A DNA stretch of 64,000 bases from Chryseobacterium defluvii (GCF_003634775.1 NZ_RBXB01000002.1:992001-1056000); one strand, 5' to 3'; shown: positions 1 through 8,005, counted from the first letter of the stretch. Numbers and translations are program-made. The notes: generated by a model from the letters alone, not told the origin.

Positions 1-1
1 C

Positions 2-673
2 GGAATTTGCAGCAGGAGGGAGGCCGACGAACTGATTACTCAGGGGTTGGTGGAAGTAAACGGAAAAGTAGTAACCGAAATGGGATATCAGGTTCAGAAA
101 ACAGACCGTGTTGTATTTGACGGGCAAAATATCACGCCTGAAAAACCGGTGTATGTGCTTCTCAATAAACCTAAAGGTTATATTTCCACCACCAAGGATG
201 ATAAAGCCAGAAAAACGGTAATGGACCTGGTGGCCAACGCTTCCCCATACAGGGTTTTTCCTGTAGGAAGACTGGACCGTTCTACAACAGGGGTTATTTT
301 ATTAACGAATGACGGTCATATGACAAAGAAGCTAACGCACCCGTCGTTCAACGTTAAGAAAATCTATCATGTAACTTTAGATAGAAAGCTATCTCCTGAA
401 GATATGAAAGCTATTGCTGACGGAGTCCGTCTGGAAGAAGGAGTAGCTGCTGTGGATCAGATCTCTTACATTGAAGGTAAGCCTAAAAATGAAGTGGGTA
501 TCGAAATCCATATCGGATGGAACCGGGTGATCAGAAGAATTTTCCAGCGATTAGGATATGAAGTGGAAGCACTGGACAGAGTGATGTTTGCGGGATTAAC
601 GAAGAAGAACATTAAGCGAGGTCACTGGAGAATCCTTACAGATTTAGAAGTCAATAACTTAAAAATGCTTTAA
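2..673 (+). CDS. RsuA/RluB-family pseudouridine synthase (5' end missing)
   Basis: Isomerises uridine to pseudouridine in rRNA or another structured RNA. The frame is open from the first bases of the window, where it reads an S4 RNA-binding segment (GICSRREADELI...), so the start codon lies upstream. A TTG at 47 is internal to the S4 domain and is not the start. The catalytic domain carries the GRLDRSTTG motif with the catalytic Asp, followed by LLTNDG, and the C-terminal RVIRRIFQRLGYEV segment is typical of the RsuA/RluB/RluE/RluF group. The length after the S4 domain is normal. Which uridine is modified cannot be told from sequence. The gene ends at a strong hairpin terminator. Confidence 0.9.
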   Translation, partial: GICSRREADELITQGLVEVNGKVVTEMGYQVQKTDRVVFDGQNITPEKPVYVLLNKPKGYISTTKDDKARKTVMDLVANASPYRVFPVGRLDRSTTGVILLTNDGHMTKKLTHPSFNVKKIYHVTLDRKLSPEDMKAIADGVRLEEGVAAVDQISYIEGKPKNEVGIEIHIGWNRVIRRIFQRLGYEVEALDRVMFAGLTKKNIKRGHWRILTDLEVNNLKML

Positions 674-723
674 GAGCTATAAGTTAAAAATTATAAGTGA
701 TAAGCTTGCTTGTCCTTACCTAA

Positions 724-757
724 AAAGCGCGGTAAATTTACCGCGCTTTGTTTTTTT
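724..757 (+). terminator. Rho-independent terminator after the pseudouridine synthase gene
   Basis: A perfect palindrome, AAAGCGCGGTAAA / TTTACCGCGCTTT, is followed by G and seven T residues (751-757). The A-rich 5' flank could also let it work for the convergent gene at 810-1496. Confidence 0.85.
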
Positions 758-809
758 AACTGTTCTGAAACAGGTTTCAATTTGTTCAGAATGACCATTA
801 TAATCAATA

Positions 810-1496
810 CTAAAAATACGTTCTGAGAATAAAGAAAAGTATCCAAAAAGCTGTAAATAGCAAACTTAGCTTTAATATTCTTTTCCCGTGGTTTCTGTCT
901 TTTTCATTGAAATAATAGACTCTCTCACCGTTGGGAAGTTGTTTTTTCAGTTTAATAAATACTAAGGCAATGGCGTAGCTCACAAAGATTAATATTCCCC
1001 AAAACAGGGAAACCACACATCCGATAATAGCAAAAATATATCCGAAAAGAATATAGTTTTTAACCTGTTCAGGCTTTTCATAATCATTTTTTAAAGACTG
1101 AAGACGTTTTTCATTCAGGGAACTCAGTTCCTCATCGGTCAAATCTTTGCCTCTACTTTTTAATATTTTCCTTGCGGCTTCATAGTCGAATTCATTCCAT
1201 TCATCTTTTTTGAAGAGAATGTCTTTCAGGTCTTCATTGGAATATTCCAGCAGGTAATAGTCTTCCGGAATGCTGATTTCATGAGCATAAAAGTCCGAAA
1301 TGACTTGACTTGCCATTTCAAAATCATTTCTGGAAACTAAGAGCTGATATTCTATTTTGCCGGGATTAGACACAAAACTGGGATCAAAATCTTTTTCATT
1401 ATCCACAATCTCATATCCGATGGAATGGTTATCTAAAACAGAAGCAATTTCTTCGATAATGAATTTATTACTGCTTTTTCTGAAAATGCTTTCCAT
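810..1496 (-). CDS. DUF2007-like protein with C-terminal membrane helices
   Basis: Function unknown. The first ~75 residues resemble the small 'putative signal transducing' DUF2007 fold found in Bacteroidota (IIEEIASVLDNHSIGYEIVDN, then a strand ending LLVSRNDFEMASQVI). The middle is acidic and charged. The last ~85 residues hold three hydrophobic segments (around 148-165, 165-182 and 210-227), so the protein is probably membrane-anchored with a cytosolic N-terminus. Its ATG overlaps the pncA stop codon in a TAATG junction, which implies translational coupling with the nicotinamidase. The DUF2007 assignment is by resemblance only. Confidence 0.7.
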   Translation of the reverse strand: MESIFRKSSNKFIIEEIASVLDNHSIGYEIVDNEKDFDPSFVSNPGKIEYQLLVSRNDFEMASQVISDFYAHEISIPEDYYLLEYSNEDLKDILFKKDEWNEFDYEAARKILKSRGKDLTDEELSSLNEKRLQSLKNDYEKPEQVKNYILFGYIFAIIGCVVSLFWGILIFVSYAIALVFIKLKKQLPNGERVYYFNEKDRNHGKRILKLSLLFTAFWILFFILRTYF

Positions 1497-2101
1497 TATC
1501 CAAGAATAGTTACTCCTTTCTGAAGCATTTCATAGATGGCGTCTCTTCCGTTATCCGGCTTTACATTCACTGCTCTTGTTCCGTTAAAATGAAGGCAGGT
1601 GATATATCCGTTAGCAACCGCGTCGAGACACGTGAATTTTACGCAATAGTCTAAGGCCAGACCTACGATTTCCAGTAACTGGATGTCGTGATATTTTAAG
1701 AAGTCATCAAGACCGGTTTTCATAAAATGATTATTGTCCTGAAAGCCGCTGTAGCTGTCTATTTCTGGGTTTTTGCCTTTTTGAACGATATGGGTTACCT
1801 TATCCTTGTTCAGGTCTTTATGAAATTCCGCACCGAAGGTTCCCTGTACACAATGATCCGGCCACATAAACTGTGGAACACTATTCAGGATAATACTTTC
1901 TCCTACTTTTCTTCCATTGTTGCTGGCAAAGCTTTTATGATTTTCAGGATGCCAATCCTGGGTCAAAACAATCTGATCATATTCATTTTCTTCCATCAGA
2001 AGATTGATATACGGGATCACTTCATTGGCTCCCGGAACAGCTAATGCACCTCCTTCACAAAAATCATTCTGTACATCTACTATTATTAACGCTTTTTTCA
2101 T
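1496..2101 (-). CDS. pncA: Nicotinamidase (PncA)
   Basis: Hydrolyses nicotinamide to nicotinate and ammonia in the NAD salvage pathway; cytosolic. With the start at 2101 (MKKALIIVDVQNDF) it has 201 residues, the usual length. The isochorismatase-fold triad is Asp9 (VDVQNDF), Lys108 (VQKGKNP) and Cys153 (LALDYCVKFT). The metal site is Asp49, His51 and His55 in QDWHPENH. The open frame extends 20 codons further upstream, but that extension shows no family similarity, so 2101 is preferred. It shares a TAATG junction with the downstream membrane protein gene and is divergent from the YfiT gene. Confidence 0.95.
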   Translation of the reverse strand: MKKALIIVDVQNDFCEGGALAVPGANEVIPYINLLMEENEYDQIVLTQDWHPENHKSFASNNGRKVGESIILNSVPQFMWPDHCVQGTFGAEFHKDLNKDKVTHIVQKGKNPEIDSYSGFQDNNHFMKTGLDDFLKYHDIQLLEIVGLALDYCVKFTCLDAVANGYITCLHFNGTRAVNVKPDNGRDAIYEMLQKGVTILG

Positions 2102-2210
2102 ATTTAGATTTCTCGAATTTTTGATAAATTTACAAAAACTAATACTCAAATATCTGTCCAAACTGAATTATCGGACAAAACGACAATATTTATATTTAAT
2201 AATTAATGCA

Positions 2211-2747
2211 ATGAGTGATTTAGAACACAAGAAATTTCCGATCGGACCTTTTGAATGGCCGGCTCATATTTCAGATATTGAATTGGACGAACATATTAAA
2301 GTGATCAAAAGCTTTCCCGGAAGGCTTAAAAACCTGATCGAAGATTTTAACGATGATCAGCTGGACACCCAATACAGGGAAGGAGGATGGACTGTAAGGC
2401 AGCTCATTAACCACATTGCAGATAGCCACATCAACAGTTTTATTCGTTTTAAACTGGCTCTTACGGAAGATAATCCTACTATAAAGCCATATGATGAAGC
2501 TAAATGGGCAGAGCTTCAGGACAGCCGTAATATGCCTGTGAAACCGGCTATGAGAATGATAAAAGGGACCCACCAAAGATGGGCGATCCTTCTTAAAAGT
2601 CTTACCAATAAACAGTTTGAAAGGACGTTCCATCATCCGGAACAGCAGAAGGATTATGACCTGAGAAATTATCTGGCGTTCTATGTATGGCATTGTCATC
2701 ATCATTTTGCTCATATTGAAAATCTGAAGAAGGAAAAAGGTTGGTAA
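2211..2747 (+). CDS. YfiT/BstA-like DinB-family bacillithiol S-transferase
   Basis: Putative metal-dependent thiol S-transferase of the DinB/YfiT family, which conjugates bacillithiol to electrophiles. It has 178 residues from ATG 2211. The open frame continues far upstream through non-coding sequence, and MSDLEHKKFPIGPFEWP is the family-typical start. The three-His metal site of the fold is visible as the His in LINHIADSH and the His cluster in WHCHHHFAHIENL. The family-typical GWTVRQLINHIADSH segment is present. It is first in an operon with a DUF1569 protein, YtxJ and a Crp/Fnr regulator. The YtxJ neighbour supports a bacillithiol role; the enzyme's substrate is unknown. Confidence 0.88.
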   Translation: MSDLEHKKFPIGPFEWPAHISDIELDEHIKVIKSFPGRLKNLIEDFNDDQLDTQYREGGWTVRQLINHIADSHINSFIRFKLALTEDNPTIKPYDEAKWAELQDSRNMPVKPAMRMIKGTHQRWAILLKSLTNKQFERTFHHPEQQKDYDLRNYLAFYVWHCHHHFAHIENLKKEKGW

Positions 2748-3202
2748 AAAAGACGCTTCACCATCGGCTTTATTTTGAAGAGATCCTTGAAAGGATTTCC
2801 GGATTGTCTGAAAATTCCCAGGGAAAATGGGGGAAAATGAACGTATCCCAAATGCTGAAGCATTGTGATCTTGTTCTTCAGATTCCGTTGAATAAGATAG
2901 AACTTTCTGAAATTAACTTCTTATTGAAATGGATCGGGATCTGTACAAAAAGAGAAATGTATGTTTTTAATAATGGTATTCCCCGCAATATGCCCACTTT
3001 TCAAAAACTAATCGTTAATTTTGACTGCGACTTTAATGAAGCCCGGAGCGGCCTTTTACAAACGATGGAGGATTATTGGAGTGCATTTATAAATAAAAGC
3101 TTACCGGAACATCACATGTTATTTGGAAAAATGAATGAGAACGACTGGGGCTTTTTAGAATTCAAACATCTTGATCACCATCTCAAACAATTTAATGTAT
3201 GA
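2741..3202 (+). CDS. DUF1569 family protein (DinB-like)
   Basis: Unknown function. The sequence LERISGLSENSQGKWGKMNVSQMLKHCDLVLQIPL is characteristic of DUF1569, a DinB-like four-helix family, and the C-terminal FKHLDHHLKQF holds the paired His typical of such folds. The best start is TTG at 2741, overlapping the YfiT stop by 7 bases with AAGGAAAAAGG just upstream; no ATG lies before the conserved core. Its 3' end overlaps the YtxJ start by 4 bases. The tight coupling suggests a shared thiol or stress role, but this is inference. Confidence 0.8.
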   Translation: MVKKTLHHRLYFEEILERISGLSENSQGKWGKMNVSQMLKHCDLVLQIPLNKIELSEINFLLKWIGICTKREMYVFNNGIPRNMPTFQKLIVNFDCDFNEARSGLLQTMEDYWSAFINKSLPEHHMLFGKMNENDWGFLEFKHLDHHLKQFNV

Positions 3203-3573
3203 GTATTTTTGGAAAACTATTTGGCGAGAATGAAGCGCCGAAACAATCATCCCTTTGGAAAATCATTGCTTCTGAAAAGGACCTTAATGAAGCTGTAGAA
3301 AATTCCTATCATCAAAAAACCGTAATCTTCAAGCATTCAACTAGCTGCTTTATCAGCAAAACAGTATTGAAAAATTTTGAAAAAGAAATAGAAGATATAG
3401 ATCAAAAGATAAGTTTTTATTACTTAGATTTGTTAGCGCATAGATCGGTTTCAAATAAGATCGCCGAAGATTTCGGGATCAGACATGAAAGCCCTCAATT
3501 GATAGTATTAGAGGACGGTAAGGCCATTAACAACGCTTCACACCAAGATATATCTATAAGCCAAATTATCTAA
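3199..3573 (+). CDS. ytxJ: YtxJ-type monothiol bacilliredoxin
   Basis: Thioredoxin-fold protein of the YtxJ family (BrxC type), thought to reduce bacillithiol mixed disulfides on proteins. It has 124 residues. The active site is a single Cys in KHSTSCFISKTV (Cys-x-x-Ser, monothiol), followed by the cis-Pro region HESPQLIVLEDGKAI. It overlaps the upstream gene by 4 bases and the downstream Crp start in a TAATG junction. With YfiT two genes upstream, it implies the host uses bacillithiol; the biosynthesis genes bshA-C are not in this window. Confidence 0.88.
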   Translation: MSIFGKLFGENEAPKQSSLWKIIASEKDLNEAVENSYHQKTVIFKHSTSCFISKTVLKNFEKEIEDIDQKISFYYLDLLAHRSVSNKIAEDFGIRHESPQLIVLEDGKAINNASHQDISISQII

Positions 3574-4166
3574 TGAAGAATATTAACAGTTATTTAGCTC
3601 AAGTTTTAAATGTTCCCCTTGAAAAAGTGAACACCTGCAGCCTCCATTATGAAGTGAAAAAGATTCCTAAGAATCAATTTTTATTACAATATGGGGAAAT
3701 ATGCAGACATATATTCTTTGTTGAAAAAGGGCTTTTAAAAATGTATTCTATTGATAAAAACGGCAAGGAGCACATTATCCAGTTTGCTCCTGAAAGCTGG
3801 TTGATTTCAGACAGAAGCAGTCTTTATTTCAACGAAAAGTCAGTCTATTATATAGAAGCCGTTGAGGATTCCGAAGTTTTGTTTTTACATCCGGATTTCT
3901 TCAATAAGCTTGTTGAGCAATTTCCCAACAGTATCGAAAGAAGTGATTTTTTACTTCAAAAACATATCAGGAGTCTGCAGAACAGGATTAATTCTTTATT
4001 AGGCGAAACTGCAGAAGAAAGATATATGAAATTCATCAAAATGTATCCTGATTTACTGTTAAGAGTCCCTCAATGGATGATCGCTTCTTACCTGGGCATT
4101 ACTCCTGAAAGTTTAAGCCGGGTAAGAAAAGAGCTGGCCAGGAAAAATTTTGTTCCGGACAGGTAA
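3573..4166 (+). CDS. Crp/Fnr-family transcriptional regulator
   Basis: Cyclic-nucleotide-binding-like beta-roll (about residues 25-115) followed by a winged helix (about 150-190, QWMIASYLGITPESLSRVRKELAR). It has 197 residues. It lacks the Cys pattern of FNR. It belongs to the common short Bacteroidota branch and differs clearly from the three closely related paralogs elsewhere in this window. It is the last gene of the YfiT-DUF1569-YtxJ operon, with a TAATG junction to YtxJ, so it may regulate that operon. Its stop lies 1 base from the convergent MocR gene, with no visible terminator between them. Confidence 0.88.
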   Translation: MKNINSYLAQVLNVPLEKVNTCSLHYEVKKIPKNQFLLQYGEICRHIFFVEKGLLKMYSIDKNGKEHIIQFAPESWLISDRSSLYFNEKSVYYIEAVEDSEVLFLHPDFFNKLVEQFPNSIERSDFLLQKHIRSLQNRINSLLGETAEERYMKFIKMYPDLLLRVPQWMIASYLGITPESLSRVRKELARKNFVPDR

Positions 4167-4167
4167 T

Positions 4168-5580
4168 TTACATCATTTTGGCCAGTTTTCCAATCTGTTC
4201 CAGTTTGGATCTGGTGTTATCCGACCAGGGAAGCCCAAAACAGAGACGCATACAGTTTTCAAACTGATCCTGGAGAGAGAACATTCTTCCGGGAGCAATG
4301 CTGATATTTTGTTTAATGGCCCTGTCATATAATTCTCTTGTCTGAATGGCCTTATCAAATTCCACCCATAAAGAAAGCCCGCCCTGAGGACGGCTGGTTC
4401 TTGTTCCTTCAGGAAAAGATGCTGCAATAGTCTGAACATAATTCTGATAATTGCTTTGCAGTGTACGGCGCAATTGGTATAAATGTTTTTCATATCTTCC
4501 GCTTTTCAGAAAATTAGCGACTGCCTCATTCACGATGGTAATGGAAGAGGTTGAATGAAGAAGTTTAAGCTTGAGAATTTTATCTTTATATTTTCCCGGA
4601 GCAATCCATCCCACCCGATAACCCGGAGCCAGGGTTTTTGAAATGGAACTGCAATACAGAACATTCCCTTCCTTATCAAAAGATTTACAGCATTTAGGAC
4701 GATGAGAACCAAAGTAAAGATCACCATACACATCATCTTCTATCAGCGGAATATTATGGTCTGACAGCAGCTTTACAATTTCTTTTTTATTTTCATCAGG
4801 CATATAGCTCCCCAGTGGTGAATTGAAATTGGGGATGAGTAAGCAGATATCAATTTTGGGAAGGTTTTTTTTCAATGCCTCAATTTCAATTCCGGTAGTG
4901 GGATGAGTGGGTAATTCCAGAACTTTCATTCCTAATCCGTTGGCCAGCTGAAGAATCCCCGGATAACACGGGCTTTCAATAGCTACCGTATCTCCTGGTT
5001 TTCCTAAAGCCATTAAACAAAAAGATAAAGCCTGCATTCCTCCATTAGTGGTAACCAGGTCGCTTTCGTCAAAGTTTCCGCCCCATAGTCCTGATCTCAG
5101 GGCTATCATTCTCCGGAGTTTTAAATTTCCCTGAAGCTCTTCATATTCCGTTCCCCCTCCATTCAATTCCCGGGTTGCGTTGATAATTTCTTTTTTCAGC
5201 TTGTTCTGGGGAAGCAGATCGCCGGAGGGAATACCGATGGAAAACAGGGTAATATCTTTCTTTCCTAGGTTTTCATATACTTTACTGATCAGTTCATCGG
5301 GCTCTTCATGATCAGCTATTAATGAAGGACGGCTGGTTTGTGCCAGCGGAAGTTTTACATCAAGCAGTTTGCTTACAAAAAAACCGGATTGCGGTTTGGA
5401 TTCTATAAGCGATTGTGATTCCAGCTCCAGAAAAACACGTTTTGCTGTATTCATGCTGATCCTGTGTTCCTGACATAATGTTCTTACTGAAGGTAATTTA
5501 TCTCCTGCTTTCAGAATTCCTTTTCTGATTTGGGTTGCTATTCCATTGGAAATCTCCGTGTATAAAAATTCTTTTTGCAT
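4168..5580 (-). CDS. MocR-type regulator (GntR HTH fused to PLP aminotransferase domain)
   Basis: It has 470 residues. An N-terminal GntR winged helix (about 1-75; LPSVRTLCQEHRISMNTAKRVFLELESQ) is fused to a fold-type I aminotransferase domain with the PLP lysine in SSISKTLAPGYRVGW. Family members are transcriptional regulators that sense PLP or an amino-acid aldimine. It is divergent from an EamA exporter gene with 88 bp between them, the usual arrangement of a MocR protein with its target. The effector is unknown. Regulation of the exporter is inferred from the arrangement and from a repeat in the intergenic region. Confidence 0.92.
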   Translation of the reverse strand: MQKEFLYTEISNGIATQIRKGILKAGDKLPSVRTLCQEHRISMNTAKRVFLELESQSLIESKPQSGFFVSKLLDVKLPLAQTSRPSLIADHEEPDELISKVYENLGKKDITLFSIGIPSGDLLPQNKLKKEIINATRELNGGGTEYEELQGNLKLRRMIALRSGLWGGNFDESDLVTTNGGMQALSFCLMALGKPGDTVAIESPCYPGILQLANGLGMKVLELPTHPTTGIEIEALKKNLPKIDICLLIPNFNSPLGSYMPDENKKEIVKLLSDHNIPLIEDDVYGDLYFGSHRPKCCKSFDKEGNVLYCSSISKTLAPGYRVGWIAPGKYKDKILKLKLLHSTSSITIVNEAVANFLKSGRYEKHLYQLRRTLQSNYQNYVQTIAASFPEGTRTSRPQGGLSLWVEFDKAIQTRELYDRAIKQNISIAPGRMFSLQDQFENCMRLCFGLPWSDNTRSKLEQIGKLAKMM

Positions 5581-5585
5581 ATTTC

Positions 5586-5622
5586 AAACTGTATCCATAC
5601 AAATATACAAAACTGATACTGT
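5586..5622. promoter_or_regulatory. Candidate MocR operator between regulator and EamA genes
   Basis: Two related blocks, AAACTGTATC at 5586 and AAACTGATAC at 5610, form a direct repeat with a 24-base period. The second block continues as GATACTGT, which is inverted relative to ACTGTATC. MocR proteins commonly bind paired direct repeats beside their divergent target. The blocks lie upstream of the -7 box of the EamA gene. Confidence 0.4.
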
Positions 5623-5642
5623 GCTTATCTATTTTTCCTTTA

Positions 5643-5650
5643 TAATTTTG
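5643..5650 (+). promoter_or_regulatory. Bacteroidota -7 promoter box (TAATTTTG) for the EamA gene
   Basis: Matches the TAnnTTTG consensus and lies 18 bases before the ATG at 5669. No convincing -33 TTG is seen. Confidence 0.55.
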
Positions 5651-5668
5651 AGGTATACATAAAATCAG

Positions 5669-6553
5669 ATGATAGCAAATCAATTATCAAAGGATCAGAC
5701 CGTAAGCGGATGGATCAACGGTTTCATAGGAGTTGTTCTTTTCGGAGGGTCACTACCTGCCACTAAACTGGCTGTAATGGAAATGGATCCTATTTTTGTA
5801 ACTACGGCGCGTGCGACTATTGCAGGTATTCTTGCCCTTTCGGCACTTGTATTATATAAAGAAAAAAGACCGGAGAGAAATCAGGGATTTTCATTAATTA
5901 TAGTTTCAATAGGCTGTGTAATAGGTTTTCCGTTATTATCTTCCTTAGCGCTGCAATATATAACCTCTGCTCATTCTATTGTTTTTTTAGGTTTGCTTCC
6001 TCTTACGACAGCGATATTCGGTGTCATTCGTGGCGGTGAACGTCCCCGTCCTGTATTCTGGCTTTTTTCAGGTATCGGAAGCCTGTTGGTGATCGGTTAT
6101 GCTATAGCACAAGGTATTTCGGCTTCTCCTATAGGGGATGTTCTTATGCTAATTGGTGTTGTTGTGTGCGGACTTGGTTATGCAGAAGGAGCAAAACTCT
6201 CCAAAACATTGGGCGGATGGCAGGTTATTTCCTGGGCCCTTGTATTGTCTTTACCTGTTATGCTGCCTTTATGCATTATTTATTTTCCTTTGTCTGCTAT
6301 TGATATTCGTGTACAAGCATGGGCTGGGTTAGCCTATATCTCTCTTTTCAGCATGTTCATCGGCTTTATTTTCTGGTACCGGGGATTAGCTCAGGGCGGA
6401 ATAGCTTCAGTAGGGCAGTTACAGTTATTACAACCCTTTTTCGGGTTAGCCTTAGCTGCTTATCTTTTAAATGAACAAATAAGTATTGGAATGGTGGGAG
6501 TTACATTAGGAGTAATTCTTTGCGTTGCCGGTACTAAAAGATTTCAGAAGTAA
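5669..6553 (+). CDS. EamA/DMT-family transporter
   Basis: Inner-membrane protein of 294 residues with about ten hydrophobic segments and two EamA repeats (roughly 15-145 and 160-290). Members export amino acids, nucleotides or other metabolites. Internal features include the LPATKLAVMEMDP and PIFVTTARATIAG segments near the N-terminus and YRGLAQGGIASVGQLQLLQPFFGLALA in the second repeat. It is divergently paired with a MocR regulator, which probably controls it. The substrate cannot be assigned; a pyridoxal- or amino-acid-linked compound is plausible because of the regulator. Confidence 0.9.
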   Translation: MIANQLSKDQTVSGWINGFIGVVLFGGSLPATKLAVMEMDPIFVTTARATIAGILALSALVLYKEKRPERNQGFSLIIVSIGCVIGFPLLSSLALQYITSAHSIVFLGLLPLTTAIFGVIRGGERPRPVFWLFSGIGSLLVIGYAIAQGISASPIGDVLMLIGVVVCGLGYAEGAKLSKTLGGWQVISWALVLSLPVMLPLCIIYFPLSAIDIRVQAWAGLAYISLFSMFIGFIFWYRGLAQGGIASVGQLQLLQPFFGLALAAYLLNEQISIGMVGVTLGVILCVAGTKRFQK

Positions 6554-6577
6554 AATATCCCTTTTTTAAGTCAATCG

Positions 6578-6597
6578 CTTATGACTCCAGTCATAAG
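6578..6597. promoter_or_regulatory. Perfect Crp/Fnr-type palindrome
   Basis: Half-sites CTTATGAC and GTCATAAG are separated by TCCA, an 8-4-8 perfect inverted repeat. The GA/TC core positions and spacing match Crp/Fnr site geometry. Its centre lies 30.5 bases before a TAATTTTG -7 box at 6618, close to a class II activator position. The same motif occurs at 8685-8704. Confidence 0.7.
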
Positions 6598-6617
6598 GAT
6601 TAAGCATACTATTGAAT

Positions 6618-6625
6618 TAATTTTG
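6618..6625 (+). promoter_or_regulatory. -7 box (TAATTTTG) of the decayed lipoprotein gene
   Basis: TAnnTTTG match, 28 bases before the ATG at 6653 and downstream of the 6578-6597 palindrome. The promoter appears intact although the gene is not. Confidence 0.5.
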
Positions 6626-6652
6626 AAAAATACCCCTCAAAAATTTAATAGT

Positions 6653-6836
6653 ATGAAAAACGAATGTATCAATAATCTTAGGTTCAGGATTACTGGTCCT
6701 GAGCTGTAAGAAAGAGCCGCAGGCCCAACCAACCCATCTAGACAGCCTGAATACTGGCGACAGTATGGTCTCCGGAAATGCACAGGTAACTCTTGATTCT
6801 TGTGACATTACATTTCCGTTGAAGTACATTGTATGA
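6653..6836 (+). pseudogene. Frameshifted small lipoprotein gene (remnant)
   Basis: From ATG 6653 the frame reads eight codons and then a +1 shift at about 6677 gives LGSGLLVLSCKKEPQAQP, a clear lipoprotein signal with lipobox Cys. It continues to a TGA at 6834-6836. In the original frame the sequence stops soon after. The visible product would be about 60 residues with no recognised domain (HLDSLNTGDSMVSGNAQVTLDSCD). It may be the 5' part of the same gene as the remnant at 7065-7244. The shift could also be a sequencing error, but many stops follow. Confidence 0.5.
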
Positions 6837-7064
6837 TTAGATTCCATTAAAAACAGCAAATAATTTATTTCAACGGCTAGTACATATTTATTTTGATAAG
6901 AAGAGAATTGATATGTGCTCATACATCAATAATCATTCTTTTCAGGAAGGCTTAAACGATCTGTTTAATTCGGAAATTTTTTTAACTTATAAATAGATTT
7001 TATGGTTGACTTGGCATTATTTAATGAAACTGGAATCCAGATAAAATAGAAGGACTAAAAACAA

Positions 7065-7244
7065 GGATGTGACGGATGGTACATTGTCTTAATGATCAAT
7101 GCCTATGATAAAGGAAATCAAAAAAAATTTCTGATCAACGGGAGTGAAACCTCACAAACAGTACCATTCCGGATTTGGATTATTATAATATTATCTACAG
7201 GATGGGCTATTTATTATGAAATCACAATCTATACTATTCACTAA
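7065..7244 (+). pseudogene. Decayed coding remnant, unknown protein
   Basis: An open stretch reads GCDGWYIVLMINAYDKGNQK, then KFLINGSETSQTVPFRIW, and continues to TAA 7242-7244. In the shifted frame the end reads YYLQDGLFIMKSQSILFTNQK, which looks like the more natural C-terminus. The protein-like composition without a start or intact frame suggests decay. No family is recognised. It is possibly the 3' end of the lipoprotein gene at 6653. Confidence 0.35.
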
Positions 7245-7364
7245 TCAAAAATAAAGCACACATAAATAAAAAATAATACAATATTTCAATTTTAACCTTT
7301 TTTAACTATGTAAAAAGGGGAAGGGGTGTGATTTTTGCAGTTTTTTGTAAGCTTCCCAATTATA

Positions 7365-7383
7365 TTTTACTAAGCTAGTAAAA
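7365..7383. promoter_or_regulatory. Inverted repeat before the first Crp paralog
   Basis: TTTTACTA and TAGTAAAA are separated by AGC, a perfect 8-3-8 repeat ending 25 bases before the ATG at 7409. It could be an operator (autoregulation) or a leader hairpin. It does not resemble the GTCATAA-type site. Confidence 0.4.
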
Positions 7384-7408
7384 GAAAGAACATTAAAAAA
7401 AGGTTATT

Positions 7409-8005
7409 ATGGTTATTAAAGAAGATATTTTGTATTCAGCAGGTGCAAGTATCAAAAATTATGAACCTTCAGAATTTATATTCACCGAAGGGGAAATGCC
7501 TAATTACTATTATCAGATTGTAACAGGGGAAGTGAAACTGAATAATTATAATGAAGACGGAAAAGAATTCATCCAAAATATTCTGTCGGATGGACAAAGT
7601 TGCGGAGAATCCCTCTTATTTATACAGAAACCCTACCCCGTAAATGCTGAAACTCTCACTGAATGTAGTATTCTGAGACTTCTGAAATCAAAGTTTTTGG
7701 CATTGCTGGAACAGTCTCCGAGATTGTATCTTGAGATCAGCAGCTTTATGTCCCAGCGCCTGTATTATAAATTTATTATGATGCAGAACATCTCTTCCCA
7801 GAATCCTGCCGCAAGACTTAAAGGACTCCTCGATTATCTTAAGAGCTTTCAGGAGGATATCAGACCGTATTCTTTTCTGGTGCCTTTAACAAGACAGCAG
7901 ATGGCGAGTTTAACCGGTCTTTGTGTAGAGACTGCTATAAGGACTATTAAGGGAATGGAAAGAGATAAAATCGTAAAAATCCAGGATCGTAAAATTCTAT
8001 ATTAA
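7409..8005 (+). CDS. Crp/Fnr-family regulator, paralog 1
   Basis: 198 residues: a cNMP-binding-like beta-roll (about 15-110), a dimerisation helix and a winged helix with recognition segment TRQQMASLTGLCVETAIRTIKGMER. The E-x-x-x-R spacing of the recognition helix resembles Crp (ETAIR against RETVGR). The phosphate-binding cassette reads GESLLFIQKPYPVNAE, without the Arg-Ser pair that binds cAMP in E. coli Crp, so the ligand is probably different or absent. It is strongly similar to the products of 8062-8676 and 32200-32793. It is followed directly by paralog 2 and then the stress island, which these two probably control. Confidence 0.9.
   Translation: MVIKEDILYSAGASIKNYEPSEFIFTEGEMPNYYYQIVTGEVKLNNYNEDGKEFIQNILSDGQSCGESLLFIQKPYPVNAETLTECSILRLLKSKFLALLEQSPRLYLEISSFMSQRLYYKFIMMQNISSQNPAARLKGLLDYLKSFQEDIRPYSFLVPLTRQQMASLTGLCVETAIRTIKGMERDKIVKIQDRKILY

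Larger units (their letters stand above)
6554..7408. other. Non-coding and decayed region between EamA and Crp genes
   Basis: 855 bases without an intact gene. It contains a perfect Crp-type palindrome (6578-6597), a -7 box (6618-6625), remnants of a frameshifted lipoprotein gene (6653-6836), a second decayed coding stretch (7065-7244) and an inverted repeat just before the next gene (7365-7383). Stretches around 6840-7060 have many stops in all frames. Confidence 0.75.

Noticed and set aside
1727..2044. Plus-strand reading frame over pncA
   Set aside because: Antisense shadow of pncA; no family likeness and no promoter.
2004..2210. N-terminal extension of the YfiT-type frame
   Set aside because: Overlaps the pncA start on the other strand and shows no conservation; the family start is ATG 2211.
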